Shown: positions 23,840 to 34,380 of the stretch, piece by piece
How the letters are laid out: each line of letters begins with the position of its first letter
How positions within the stretch are numbered: position 1 is the stretch's first letter
Assembly: GCA_027919835.1 (NCBI GenBank)
Contig: JANVFP010000008.1
Coordinates: 1,240,001 to 1,304,000 of the forward strand
Direction: 5' to 3'
From: Lentinula raphanica
Taxonomy: Eukaryota > Basidiomycota > Agaricomycetes > Agaricales > Omphalotaceae
DNA: 64,000 nt
Notes under the pieces: model-generated
Databases searched by the model: none
Told to the model about the DNA's origin: nothing
Seen by the model: the letters and a program-made list of their open reading frames with translations, nothing else
Program-made: the position numbers and the translations under genes

Positions 23840-24353
23840 TGGAATATGTATTTGCTTCTTGAGAAGAGGAAGTTCAGGTATAAGTAAGTATGTCTCATTG
23901 AATCGGCAATCGGTTAATCAATCCCTCGATCGGATTGATCGCATCACGAATCTAGCTGCTACATGTTGACATAATACGCGTCAGTTTCCTTAGGTTTCCC
24001 TTCTCATTGTCTCGTCCGATGAGCTCTATAAAGTTCGTTGATTTTTCTGTAATTACGTAATTCTGGTTCCTTTGAGCGTCCCCACCACTACCGTCGCAAC
24101 TGGCAAGCCTTTCTGTGACTGTCCAGCCTTGAATTCAGCCAAAAATCCATCAGCGCGAAGTCGGTAGGATAGCAGCGTTATCGTAACACAATCAAGACAC
24201 AGGAACCCATGAAAATAATCTGCAAAGGTGCAGGCTAACTCCGGAACATTTGGGTGAGACTCACAGTCAAAAAGTCTTGCCCCAAACCACTACAACCATC
24301 CGCGCGTGTAACCTGATGTCCCACGAACACTGATATGCCGTTCTCCAGGGTAG
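23840..24353. other. intergenic region before the Spt5-like gene
   Basis: No gene is seen. This would hold the promoter of the plus-strand gene at 24354; an acceptor-like TTCTCCAG at 24341-24348 leaves open an extra upstream exon. Confidence 0.4.
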
Positions 24354-27230
24354 ATGCGACCTGAACAGTTCATTCTGCTTGAAGCTGAAGAATACGATGA
24401 TCTTGAGCGGGATAGTTCAGATGGCAAAAAAGCCAACGATGAATCCAGCTCTCGCGTTACGCCACTACCACCGCAATATCACCTTCCATCCGCCAATGCG
24501 TCATCTCACTTCGATCGGTTGGTTCACCATCTTGAAGAATTCATACATCGTCAGCGACCTAGCAGAGCTCTCGATCATACAGATCGCGAGACTCGAACTA
24601 CTTTACCCTTATCACCCCCGCCGGATATTACGTCTGACTTGGATCGAGAGCAAGATTGGGACATCCCATATGCTGTCGACCTGACCAAGGAACAACGGTT
24701 GCTGAAGCATTGGATCAAGAAATATCTAGGCGACGGAGGACTAGCGATTTTCGGGTATAAGCTGTTCTACGTGCGCTGCCAGGTAAGAGTCAATGGATTA
24801 ATTATCCCATTAAATTCAACTCAACCGCCATCAATCCAGCGTCAGTACGAACAAAGCATCATAAATCGTGCCCGCACAGATATTCAAGACCAAAACATCG
24901 ATCCTTTAATTCTTCGAGCCACATTTCCTTCTACTTTGCCTGGCGGTATATATCTCCAGGCACAAAGCATGTTGCCTCAGAATATCACACTCGCATCTTA
25001 CCTGCTCACTATTCCTGGCCTCTTATACCCCAAAGCACCCCGCGTCGTTTTTTCGGCCCACGAGTCTGTTCATAACATCTCTCCGGCACCATCCCGCACA
25101 GATCTAGTTCTTCCCATCCATAGCGTCATTGAGGATCCTGCGAGCATTGCACATATACTACGGGAACCACTTTTACCCCATGAGTACCCACCTCGCACCT
25201 GGATCAAATGCAATCGCGGCCTGTATCAGAATGATGTCGGGCTTGTCATAGATGATGATTTCAACGAAATCAACGATCGTGAGGAACGCTTGGTTCTATT
25301 TCCTCCTAGACTGGATTGTTCCCAACTATACGACCTTTCCAGCGGTCAAATCACGCTCAAACGAAAGCGCGCTTTGAACAAACGCCCAGACGTTCTTCCT
25401 TGGAGAGTCGGAGAATTGATTGCCAGACGCTTTTGTGTTCCCGCACAATTAGATTGTGCTAGACACTGTAAATTCTCTCCTACATGCGCTCATTCCGAAC
25501 CGACAGAAAAGCGCTATATATGTCTAGAACAATACTGGCAGAACGGCCTTGTCCTCGTACGTGTGAAACTCAAGGATATGGAAACTGCATTGGAAATGCC
25601 AGTCAACGTTCGCCACTATTTCTTGGCTTCCAATCATCCTGAGGTTCATCGATCTCTACTTTCGATGCCTCCGCCATCCTCCTGGGAATTTCGCATTGGG
25701 GAGGCTGTCCGTTTCACTGATTTTGATGGAACTTGGTGTACGTCAGAAGGAGAGTATTCCTTTGAACTACCTGCAGGCCAAACCGAAGGCGTTATTCACT
25801 ACGTCGGATCTTCCTACTGTGAAATCAATATTCCTTTGCGAGGCCCAAACTTCACGGTTAATTCGCTTCACATACTGTCGAAAACTCATCTTGAGAAGAT
25901 ATTTAACCCTGGCGACATAGTTCTCCTTCTGTCTGGTGCTCGTCAGACTCTCCCTGAAATTTCGAAATCACGATCCTGAAACACTGGCTGAAGCAGAGGA
26001 GATGAACCAGGAAGGCTTAGTGATTTCTGTAGGGCCTGCTCCGGGACCATCACGACGAGGTGAAATATCCTTTTCAGTCATCATAGTAGTTTACTCATTT
26101 GATGAAAGTTCGTTGATTTCCACCCAAATACGCTTATGAAGGTCGAAAACTCAACCTCAAATCAAGTTCGAGTTCGCTATCGCCCGAAAGACCGTTTGGG
26201 CACACCTTTCGACCATAATATGTCTCCGGCGACTCAACCCTCTACTAGAGCAGTCCCTTGGAAAAAACTGCAAGTGTACTCTGTCAAAATTTTAAGCAAG
26301 GGCTATCGTGCCATCGTCATGGATGCACGAGTAGACAAAAGCACCCTGAGCAGGCTTTCCGTCCGAATCCGGTTTGAAACTCAGGGAATGAGTAATCCGT
26401 TCGCTTGGGTCGACTATGACGGCCTTCGCCGCGTGGACAACAATCGATTCCTCCATGACATTGATGGTAACAACGAGGCCGGCTCGCATACGGACTGGGA
26501 TAGTTACTGGAATCTGAAGCCCGATTATCTTCCTCAGTATTCAGCTGAAGAACGTCGTCTCTTGAACAAAGGGACATTATTAGAAGAAACTGCTCAGGCA
26601 AGCGACTCAGACATAACAGATGGCACACTCGAAGATTCAAGCCGTCCATCAACCCCTTGTTCTTCCCCGCCGAACACCGCGACTGATCCAGCTTGGGACC
26701 CTTGCTTTCCCGATCCTCCACGGCACTCGATACTCGATCCTCGTATTGCAAAAGGTTTACCTGAAGACATGGAATTATTAGTGGCCACTACGACCAATCC
26801 AGGGCGAGATCGAAAAGTTCTTCTCCGAAATATTAACGGAACAACTTTGGTCTATTCTGTCGTAGGAAGCCGGCTTGGAGGGAGCAAGCCCAGTGACAGT
26901 GATATCGTTGAAGTAGACCCTTCCACCATCCTCGAGACCCCGCGCTCATTATGCATACCTTCCAATCCCGGGATTGCCAAAGGCCTCTACCTTATCTGCT
27001 CCGGGAATCGAACTGGGCTATTGTGTCGCCGGTTAACTTACATGATGCGCTTAGATCCATCGAAACCTCCCCGGTGGTTGGTTCAGGTGGTCAAGGTCAG
27101 ACGCAAACCCGGCATTCGAGTAAGATTTGACGAAACTCTTGACACATCCTATGGACCTCAATGGGTTGAAGCCGCAGATCTTGTTGCAGTTCATGAAAAT
27201 GATGCAATGCGATCATCAGCAAATGCCTAG
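24354..27230 (+). CDS. Spt5-like NGN/KOW-domain protein
   Basis: The layout is that of the transcription elongation factor Spt5: an acidic N-terminus (LLEAEEYDDLERDSSDGKK), an NGN-like region (ITLASYLLTIPGLLYPKAPR, then LPIHSVIEDPASIAHIL), and then KOW-like segments starting with PRTWIKCNRGLYQNDVGLVI, SWEFRIGEAVRF, and FNPGDIVLLLS. A second part (26109-27230) adds VDFHPNTLMKVEN, an acidic Ser/Pro linker and RIAKGLPEDMELLV. One model uses exons 24354-25935, 25997-26028 and 26109-27230 with GT-AG introns and gives about 911 residues; the middle exon is uncertain. Genuine Spt5 travels with RNA polymerase II. Agaricomycetes carry extra, diverged Spt5-like genes in repeat-rich DNA, and this looks like one of those. 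It is not the housekeeping Spt5: motifs are diverged and no CTR repeats are seen. Whether it belongs to a mobile element is unknown. Confidence 0.65.
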
Positions 27231-27992
27231 TTGGATCCAATTCGACGTTTGTATGAGCCATTGCATGAATGACCAGGCATACACTTCTACTACAGTCTAC
27301 TACTAAGTGTACTACTACATTTTTTTATTGGGCAGGCGTCAATGCCTTGAGAATCTGAGAATCTGTGTTTAACGTATCCTAGGCACTAAGTATTTACTGT
27401 GGTCGCTATCCGATCATTATTCATTCAATAATTAGCACTGAGCAATTAAATAAAATACATTCCGGTTCACTTTGGACCAACGAACAATAACAAGCAAGTA
27501 AGATTCATGCACGTTGTATATACACATATATTGACAAACATTTCATGATAGGTAATTATTCCGTCCTCGTCAAAGGTACACAAGAGGGCAAGATAGTAGC
27601 ATGGACAGAAACCAATAGACGAGACAGGTACTGTAAGATGCATGGTTGGTTCAAGTTCATCACACGCTATAGACTTCATTAATAGGGAAAACGGTAAGGT
27701 ACGAATTTGCTGTGGCTCTTCTTGCACTATATTCACCAAAATTTCTTCAGTCAGACAGAGGTACGAGGAAGTCTTCAATGTCGTCAGAGAAGTAGTCCAT
27801 GTCCTCCTGTCTCAAATACAGGAGATCTACTTCATCTGGTTCAGCTGACTGTGGGTTTGGCTTTACCCCTTCAGGCAAGAATTTTGGATGCGAGAACAAG
27901 TACACAATTCGTTGCCACGTCCTATGGGCTGACTTATGTTTCGGGTCTGCTCAACACGGTAGGTAAGTATTCTAATGCAAGCAATGTTACTG
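27231..27992. other. spacer between the Spt5-like gene and the minus-strand gene
   Basis: It carries short CTACTAC repeats at 27288-27320 and an AT-rich stretch near 27400-27460. Both flanking genes point toward it, so it should hold two 3' ends. Nothing else is recognised. Confidence 0.4.
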
Positions 27993-29487
27993 TTACTCAC
28001 TTGGATCGAGAGGTGGAACATTTTCGGGGTCCCATTTATGCGTACTCGAGACCTGGGAAGCCCAAAGATAAAGACTGCATTTTTTTTTGAAGTCTCTGTC
28101 GGTCCATTTCATTCGCGCAATGATGTCATGGAAGGAGTCCTGGCTACCGCTTGACCAGGTATAGTGCTGTCTCTTGAGCCCCTTCGAATGGTCGTATCCC
28201 AACCAGATCAGAACATCGTACGTATATCTCCATTCACGAATCAGATCTATGAGATCGTCCGTTCTCTCATTCGTCTTTTCATAGGACTCGCCGTGGATTA
28301 TTCGACACACATCATCGATGTTCATAACTTGTGGGCGGCCAGAAAGATCGGGTGCCGGGGTGTGAGGTGTAGCAATCGAACGTTTTGACTTCCTCGAGGT
28401 CTTAGTAGGGAGTAAGGGCTTAGGCTTCTTCGAGGGCTTAGAGAACGAGGACCTAGTCTTCCTTGATGAAGATGGAAGGGACTGGGATGAGGATGAGGAT
28501 GGAGATGAGATTGACAAATGTGGAAGCGTAATTGAGGGTTGTGAAGACGATTCGGATGTAGTTGGGAGCGAAGCAGGCGTTGACACGTGGTCCGAAGTTC
28601 CGGACGGAGCCGGGAGGGGAGACAACGTGGAGTCGATGAGTAGAACGATAAAATGCAGCGCCGATGGAGACAGGGCGACCACACTGCTCGGGATGGGTCG
28701 GCAAAATACTTTTTTACAGATTCAGACGGCTGATCTGTTACCAGCGCAAACAATTTTTGATTTAGTCCGTCCGGAATGTCCCCTAATTCTGGTATGCGAC
28801 CTATTGGCCGAAAGTTGGCCAAGGTGTTCAATGGACGTTCAGACGTTGGCGGCTCCATCGCTGACGCTATCCACGTGTTTGGGTTTTTTAGCGAATCTTC
28901 AATGGTAGGTGCGAACTGCTTCAGCACCAAACTAATGGCTAACGATGAATCTAAGGTAAAGCAGCCATTCACTTCCACCAGCGAGTTGGGTGTCTCCATT
29001 TGTAGGTGGTAATATTCAATTAGATCTTGAGGTTTTTGGTAGGCCTTTGCTGCGAGGGCCAAATGGAGTGAAACCGCTGAAATGGAAATTCAGGCTCATG
29101 ACTGCGCGCAAAAACAACGATACGGACTTGGCGGGGAAGACGTAATTGACTCTCTGTCAGGGTAAAGTTGGGGACTACAGGGCGCATCGAAAGCTGTTGT
29201 CGAAAGAATGAGTAGCCATAATGGTCAAGTCAACAATGAAACTCACGGTCCAAACCTGTTGAATCGTTGTCAAACAGACCGTTTACAAAAAACGTGGCAA
29301 TTTGATCAAATGGGTCCGTTGAGGCGACGGTTTCTGGTGAATTCGAAGTTTTTGGAGCAGTAAGAGTGGCGGAGGCAGAGTTTACGGTGTCTATCAGATT
29401 TTGGACGCTAGAGAAGTCAAGTTCTTCTGTTGTTTCCATCGCTTCAAGCTGATGAAGACACTGGTGAGTGAGCTCGTATACTAACAC
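27993..29487 (-). CDS. uncharacterised gene divergent from the integrase; frame joins unresolved
   Basis: Minus-strand pieces follow in sensible order. 29487-29240 has TTEELDFSSVQNLIDTVNSA and PFDQIATFFVNGLFDNDST. After a GT-AG gap of about 53 nt comes NFTLTESQLRLPRQVRIVVF and HEPEFPFQRFHSIW (about 29185-29065). Then LAAKAYQKPQDLIEYYHLQM through LNTLANFRPIGRIPELGDIP (29060-28750), a Ser/Pro/Lys-rich linker, and a C-terminal block MNIDDVCRIIHGESYEKTNE and RRxYTWSSGSQDSFHDIIAR-like text ending at 27993. Two changes of frame, near 29065 and near 28690, are not explained by a clear intron. It may be a pseudogene, or I may have missed small introns. No known domain is recognised. Its start is 358 nt from the integrase start on the other strand, so the two could form a divergent pair. 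Confidence 0.45.
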
Positions 29488-29844
29488 TGAGAAGAAAGTT
29501 CGTGTACTAACACTGAGAAGGTTTTCCTCACGTTAGTTGCAACTAGGACCACACTATCGTATCTAGCTACCTAGTACAATGTGAGAGTCAGTTACAGAAA
29601 ACCCAGTTTTGGAGAACTGAGCTTTTACAGGTTTTTTGCACGACAGTCCGCTTCAGTAAGCTCGCTTACATAAACCTTTGACTCGGACCAGCTCGGACCA
29701 TCGAAATTTGAATTGGTCGTGTTTTTGTTGATTTCAACCATGAACTTGTACCAGCTATGTTTCCTCTTTTCTTTGCTTTCTGCAGCCTTCCTAGTATCTC
29801 CATGTTCACGTTCACTTCTTTGTGGAGCAAGCAGCCTTCCATCG

Positions 29845-31730
29845 ATGCAAGATGCAAACATTCCGGATTTCAACTCCGTACCTATACTGCTGGACGAGTT
29901 TCGAAGGCACAACCACCACTTCCAATCTGCTCTCACTCAAATATCTCAAGATGACACGACAGATGCTCATCATCTAACATTACTTGGTGAGGACCTCGAA
30001 GAGTTTGCAAACCTCGTTTCTCAGGTGAGTAAACACAAACCTCGGCGGAGAAATTGGCTCAAATGGAATGAAACAGCACTCAGCCATATTCCCCGATCGT
30101 GCAGAATGGGAAATGCTCCGAACAAATGTACAAAGCATGATTCTTGACCTCCGGACAATATACAATCATCGAGTGGAACAGAGTCACCACGGCCGTCCAA
30201 CGGTTATATCTTGGGAGCGGACTGGCTCTGCCGGACGTCCTAGGGCAATCATAGACCCTACTTTCCTGCGATGGGCTTACGGACGTCGTACGACTAGCGG
30301 TATCGCAGATTTCTTAGGTTTGAGCCGTAGGACGGTCAGGAGGGCTCTCCTGAACCAAAATATCGTATCACCAGGACGTACGCCATTCACAGAAGACACG
30401 GATGTCGACAGCATGGCTGAGGACCATATGCTCGAAACACACCAGCCTGTTCCGGAGAGTTTATCTCAGGACGCCGCAAGTTTAATTCAGTCTTCATCAT
30501 CGTCGAACTACCTTTCTAATATATCCAATGACGATCTCGATAATATGGTTCGACTACTACGTTCCCAATATCCTAGGGCTGGAATTCGGATGCTGGATGG
30601 CATGTTTCGAAGACTTGGACAGGTCGTGCAGTATGAACGAATTCAACAATCCTTGACACGCATTGATCCCGTTCAACGCGTCTTTGATCGCATTCGGATT
30701 CGTCGTCGTCATTATAGTGTCCCCGGTCCTAATTCGCTCTGGCACCACGATGGTCACCACCGTAAGAATTGACATACATACCTCTATATTGCACTGATAT
30801 AGCTTAAAACCAGGACTCATACGATGGGGTATCGTTATACACGGCTTTATTGATGGCTATTCTCGCCTGATCACAGCCCTCCGGGCACACAACAACAACC
30901 GTTCGTCAACCGTTCTCTCCCTGTTTATGTCCGCTACTGCACAATATGGGGTACCTTCACGACTGCGGGGAGATCATGGCGTAGAGAATATATGGGTTGC
31001 TGCTTTCATGGAACATGCACGAGGTTTGGGGCGAGGTTCATATATTTGGGGAAGGTACGAAGCGGGTTTCTTAATGAAGTCCATCCTGAATATTCTGTAC
31101 AGATCCGTTCATAACGTTCGCATCGAGAGACTATGGGTAGATGTTTCCAATCAAATTTCTCAGCATTGGAACGACTACTTTTCTGAGCTGGAGCTACACT
31201 ACAATCTGGACATCAATAATATCAACCACATCTGGCTCCTGCAGCATTTGTTCATGAACATGATCAACGATCGCTTAGCATTCTGGGCCGAAGCTTGGAA
31301 CAACCACCGAATCACTCAGCGGGATGGGCCAAACCGTAGTCCAGAAGACATGTGGGGCTTTGATATGCTCGTTCGCGGATTACGAGGCAATGATCCGAAC
31401 GAGTTTGCCATGTCAGATGAAGAGTTGGAGATTTTTGGCATTGATTGGGAAGGCTTGCAAGACGACATCTTGTTGCGATCGTTACGACGCAACTATGCTC
31501 ACGAGGAGGATGCAAGCACCTGGCTTGGACAACACGGACCGCCTCCAACTCTCAATGAAGTACAAGTTGACCCACCCGCTGGTTTGATGACTGCCGAGGA
31601 CGTACAAGCTTTAGGCGCACTACTCCAATCACTTCCTGAAATTCAGGATGAGACTGAATTCGAACTGGTCATACGATTGTGGTCTACTGCCCTTGCATAT
31701 GCTCGAGCTCGTTACCCTCCTGCCTTCTAG
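29845..31730 (+). CDS. IS3-like eukaryotic integrase/transposase (DDE, rve-type core)
   Basis: Exons 29845-30024, 30077-30761, 30814-31054 and 31103-31730 sum to 1734 nt, or 577 residues, with no break. An N-terminal helical part is followed by a helix-turn-helix ([20 protein letters not shown]). The core starts at SLWHHDGHH, runs through [20 protein letters not shown] (first Asp in IDG) and [19 protein letters not shown] (second Asp in RGDHG), and reaches [11 protein letters not shown] with the third acidic residue in RIE. This DDE layout is that of retroviral-type integrases and bacterial IS3 transposases. The end text, [19 protein letters not shown] and [20 protein letters not shown], matches a family that I know from Agaricomycetes and, more distantly, from animal IS3EU-like elements. 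The third intron is 48 nt, a multiple of three with no stop, so the frame stays open if it is retained. It looks intact and may be active or co-opted. Confidence 0.8.
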
Positions 31731-32689
31731 GTCTCCGTCAGTTCTGCATACGATCATATAATATGTTGTTTCAATCAGAAATATACTTATCTACGCTTAG
31801 TGAACTATCAGAAACAGAAGCGGTCTAAACAGACATAGTCTATTTCAAGGAGCGCCATGAGCATGTTCGCAATGACTATTATCCAAGAATGGCCAGTTAC
31901 GTATTCTTCTGAAAACCACATGTAGTACTTGCCTTCGGTTTCGATCATAGGCTGTTTGAACTGGGAGTAGTGATCTCGACCAGTAAGTCATATGAAGGCT
32001 TTCAGAAAGTGTGCTGGTTTTGAATAACTTCGCAACAGGGTATGGATTTGGAAGAGCAAGGGCAGCAGTGTGCGGGTTGTTAGAAGATAAGTCTTGGTAA
32101 TTGTCAATGACGTGCTTGGTACTTACCCACTGAACACTTGCAGATGTTCAACGTTGGAAGTGCTCGAATCAGGGTCGTTGCCCGAGGTGTCTAGAAGCGT
32201 GAGTTTGGAAAGTTGCTCTACACAGACTGATTCGGAACGAGCTTTTCAGTGGTTCTCTCTCTGTAAAGAGCAATGCTAAATATCGATGCATAGGAACGTA
32301 ATAAAGAACTGTCACGGCTCGAGTCTCTGCGAAAATTCCATTGACGATGTCGACGGCAAGATGGACAATTAATGGGAACATAATCGCTATCCCATAGATC
32401 ATGACTACCATCGACCAATATCTCTTACTTGATCTGAAAATTCGAAGGTACGCGGCTGAAGGCGTCCAGGGTGTATTCCAGCCCTGGATAATGAGTAAAA
32501 TTGGAAGACCTCATGAAGGTCAGCCTTGTCCTTCTCTACAATGCGGCAGGGCTGATCTCTAGGTTCCTTTGGCGAAATAGGAAGAACTTGGTTCCGCGAT
32601 TAGCCTTGTGCTGGGTTTGACTGTAAGTAGTATTGAATACTATGGGGCCCTTTGCAATGCTTGCGGTTCTCACTTGGCTTTTGCTCACT
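31731..32689. other. no recognisable gene
   Basis: This is the 3' flank of the integrase gene. A minus-strand hydrophobic frame at 32411-32169 (IAIMFPLIVHLAVDIVNGIF) might encode a membrane helix but has no supporting context. No terminal repeat matching the sequence left of 27990 was seen. Confidence 0.35.
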
Positions 32690-34380
32690 TAGGGATCCAG
32701 CGATATTGCTACCTACTACAGCTCCAAGGCTAAGTTAACACCGTCCAAGTATTTACTTACCTTTTTGCGAAACTGAGCACGTTAGTGATACCATCCCAAC
32801 AATTGTCTGTTTCGTTCCGCCTCTCAACAACGCCAGCGAATGGGTGTCGCGCTTAGATTACGTATCAACCTCCATCGTCGCGTTGTTGGTCGCACTTGAC
32901 GTTCTCAGCACTGATATCCTTGATAGCCATGTGCTGTACGCGTGAGTAAATGTCTCTTATCTTTGTGCTCTTCTTAGCTCACCGACAATTCCTCTAGTAT
33001 CTATATACTAACTCATGGTCTAAGTTTTTGTGAATATACCGTCGATTTTTCTGTCAAGTTTCTGAGTACAAATTTTACTGCAATAAATCTATCCCCTGTG
33101 CGCCGTCTAGTCAAACGTATGTCGGTCATGGTCCTTTCATCCCAATCACCTCTCTGATCCCTTCTTTCTTGCTAGGACTTACGAAACGCATAGATTTTAG
33201 TGAGTCCTTCTGTATTTTCTGCAACCTTAAGCTGATATTATCCCCAGGTATAGATGTCTTCTATCCCCGGTAGTCACACTCTCGGATCTTGCTATACTCA
33301 AAGCTCTAATGTGCATCTTTAGGCTAGCTATCTCGTACCTATCACCACACGTTAGTCGAAGAATCTGGCAAGAATCCATCACAACCTTGATCCTCACAAG
33401 TTCAGAATGCAAGATCCCTCCGGAAAAGACCACGACTTTTGTTCAGGCACTTAATTCTTAGTTCTCACCGTATTTGTTAGATTTTGCTGGTTCACCCGGC
33501 GAGAGAATGTGGAGATCTTGAAAGTAGTAGGGCGATAATCCATATCGAGTGTCGATCCATTTACTGATCAACCTAACTCAGATCCTTTGTGAAATATGTT
33601 CATTGGAATACCGCAAAGCGGTCTCTCTGGTCTTAGGTCCTGAGTCAGAATGATACGAACGCGTTGAAGCGAATATTATAATTCAGAATCATTTTATCGG
33701 GCCTGATTTTACTGGAAGAGCCCTTCTGATACGGCAGTCCCTGGCTAGTTAGGCTCTTTAGGAAATGCGTGGGTCATTCCGTTTCCACCAACTGTGGTAA
33801 GATTCATGATGAATACCCAATACTATGTGGTTAGTCACGTATCTCAATTACAGGTCGTGCGTTTTGACATCGGGAAACTCGTGGTCCTTTCAGACTCTCC
33901 GAGAGTTAGAGAAATACGTCGCTCAGAATTCCTCTCGCAGAATACTGCGGGAACGTGAAATTCTGATGGCCTTGAAAGCTCTCGAGTGTCAGACGTTTCG
34001 ATGGCCTTCTACACATATTCTAGTGAGTGACACTCATTGTCCTAAGATCTTTGGCTGAAATATCGATATTCATAGCCTGTTGGGGCTCAGTCCTTCTGTT
34101 GCTATTTCAGACAGGAATACAACGCCACCACGCCTGTGCACTATGAGACTTGCCTCAAGATCCAACACAAAGTATCTAATATGGGACAATGTTCAACTGC
34201 GAAGTGGATTCAAAGTACAAGTATACTAGGACAAGAAGGTTGTCCAAGATGGCGATTTGATCGGCTTGACTGAAGACTTTGAGCTAACTCCACCCCTCGC
34301 TAAATTTCTTGCCATGAACCAGGATCTGATTTTTCAAGATCAGGAAAGCTCGAAGCATGATTTCTGCTCATCAACAGCAT
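32690..34380 (+). pseudogene. relic of a large agaricomycete membrane protein
   Basis: Plus-strand pieces in order: NNASEWVSRLDYVSTSIVAL followed by LDVLSTDILDSHVLY (32822-32940), INLSPVRRLVKR (33080-33118), VVTLSDLAILKALMCIFRLA and SRRIWQESITTLILTSSECK (33265-33420), SFQTLRELEKYVAQN and REREILMALKALECQTF (33878-34000), CSTAKWIQSTSILGQEGC (34190-34245), and after a frameshift FELTPPLAKFLAMNQDLIF (34276-34335). They match the order of a multi-pass membrane protein family that I recall only as unnamed agaricomycete proteins. Splice-like GT sites remain, but the frames do not join and at least two frameshifts are present. No function is proposed. Confidence 0.5.

Noticed and set aside
25936..26108. 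Apparent frameshift in the Spt5-like gene
   Set aside because: Two GT-AG introns (25936-25996 and about 26029-26108) join the parts in frame, so no mutation is needed.
31055..31102. 16-residue insertion in the integrase core
   Set aside because: It is a 48-nt GT-AG intron whose length is a multiple of three; removal restores the family motif.
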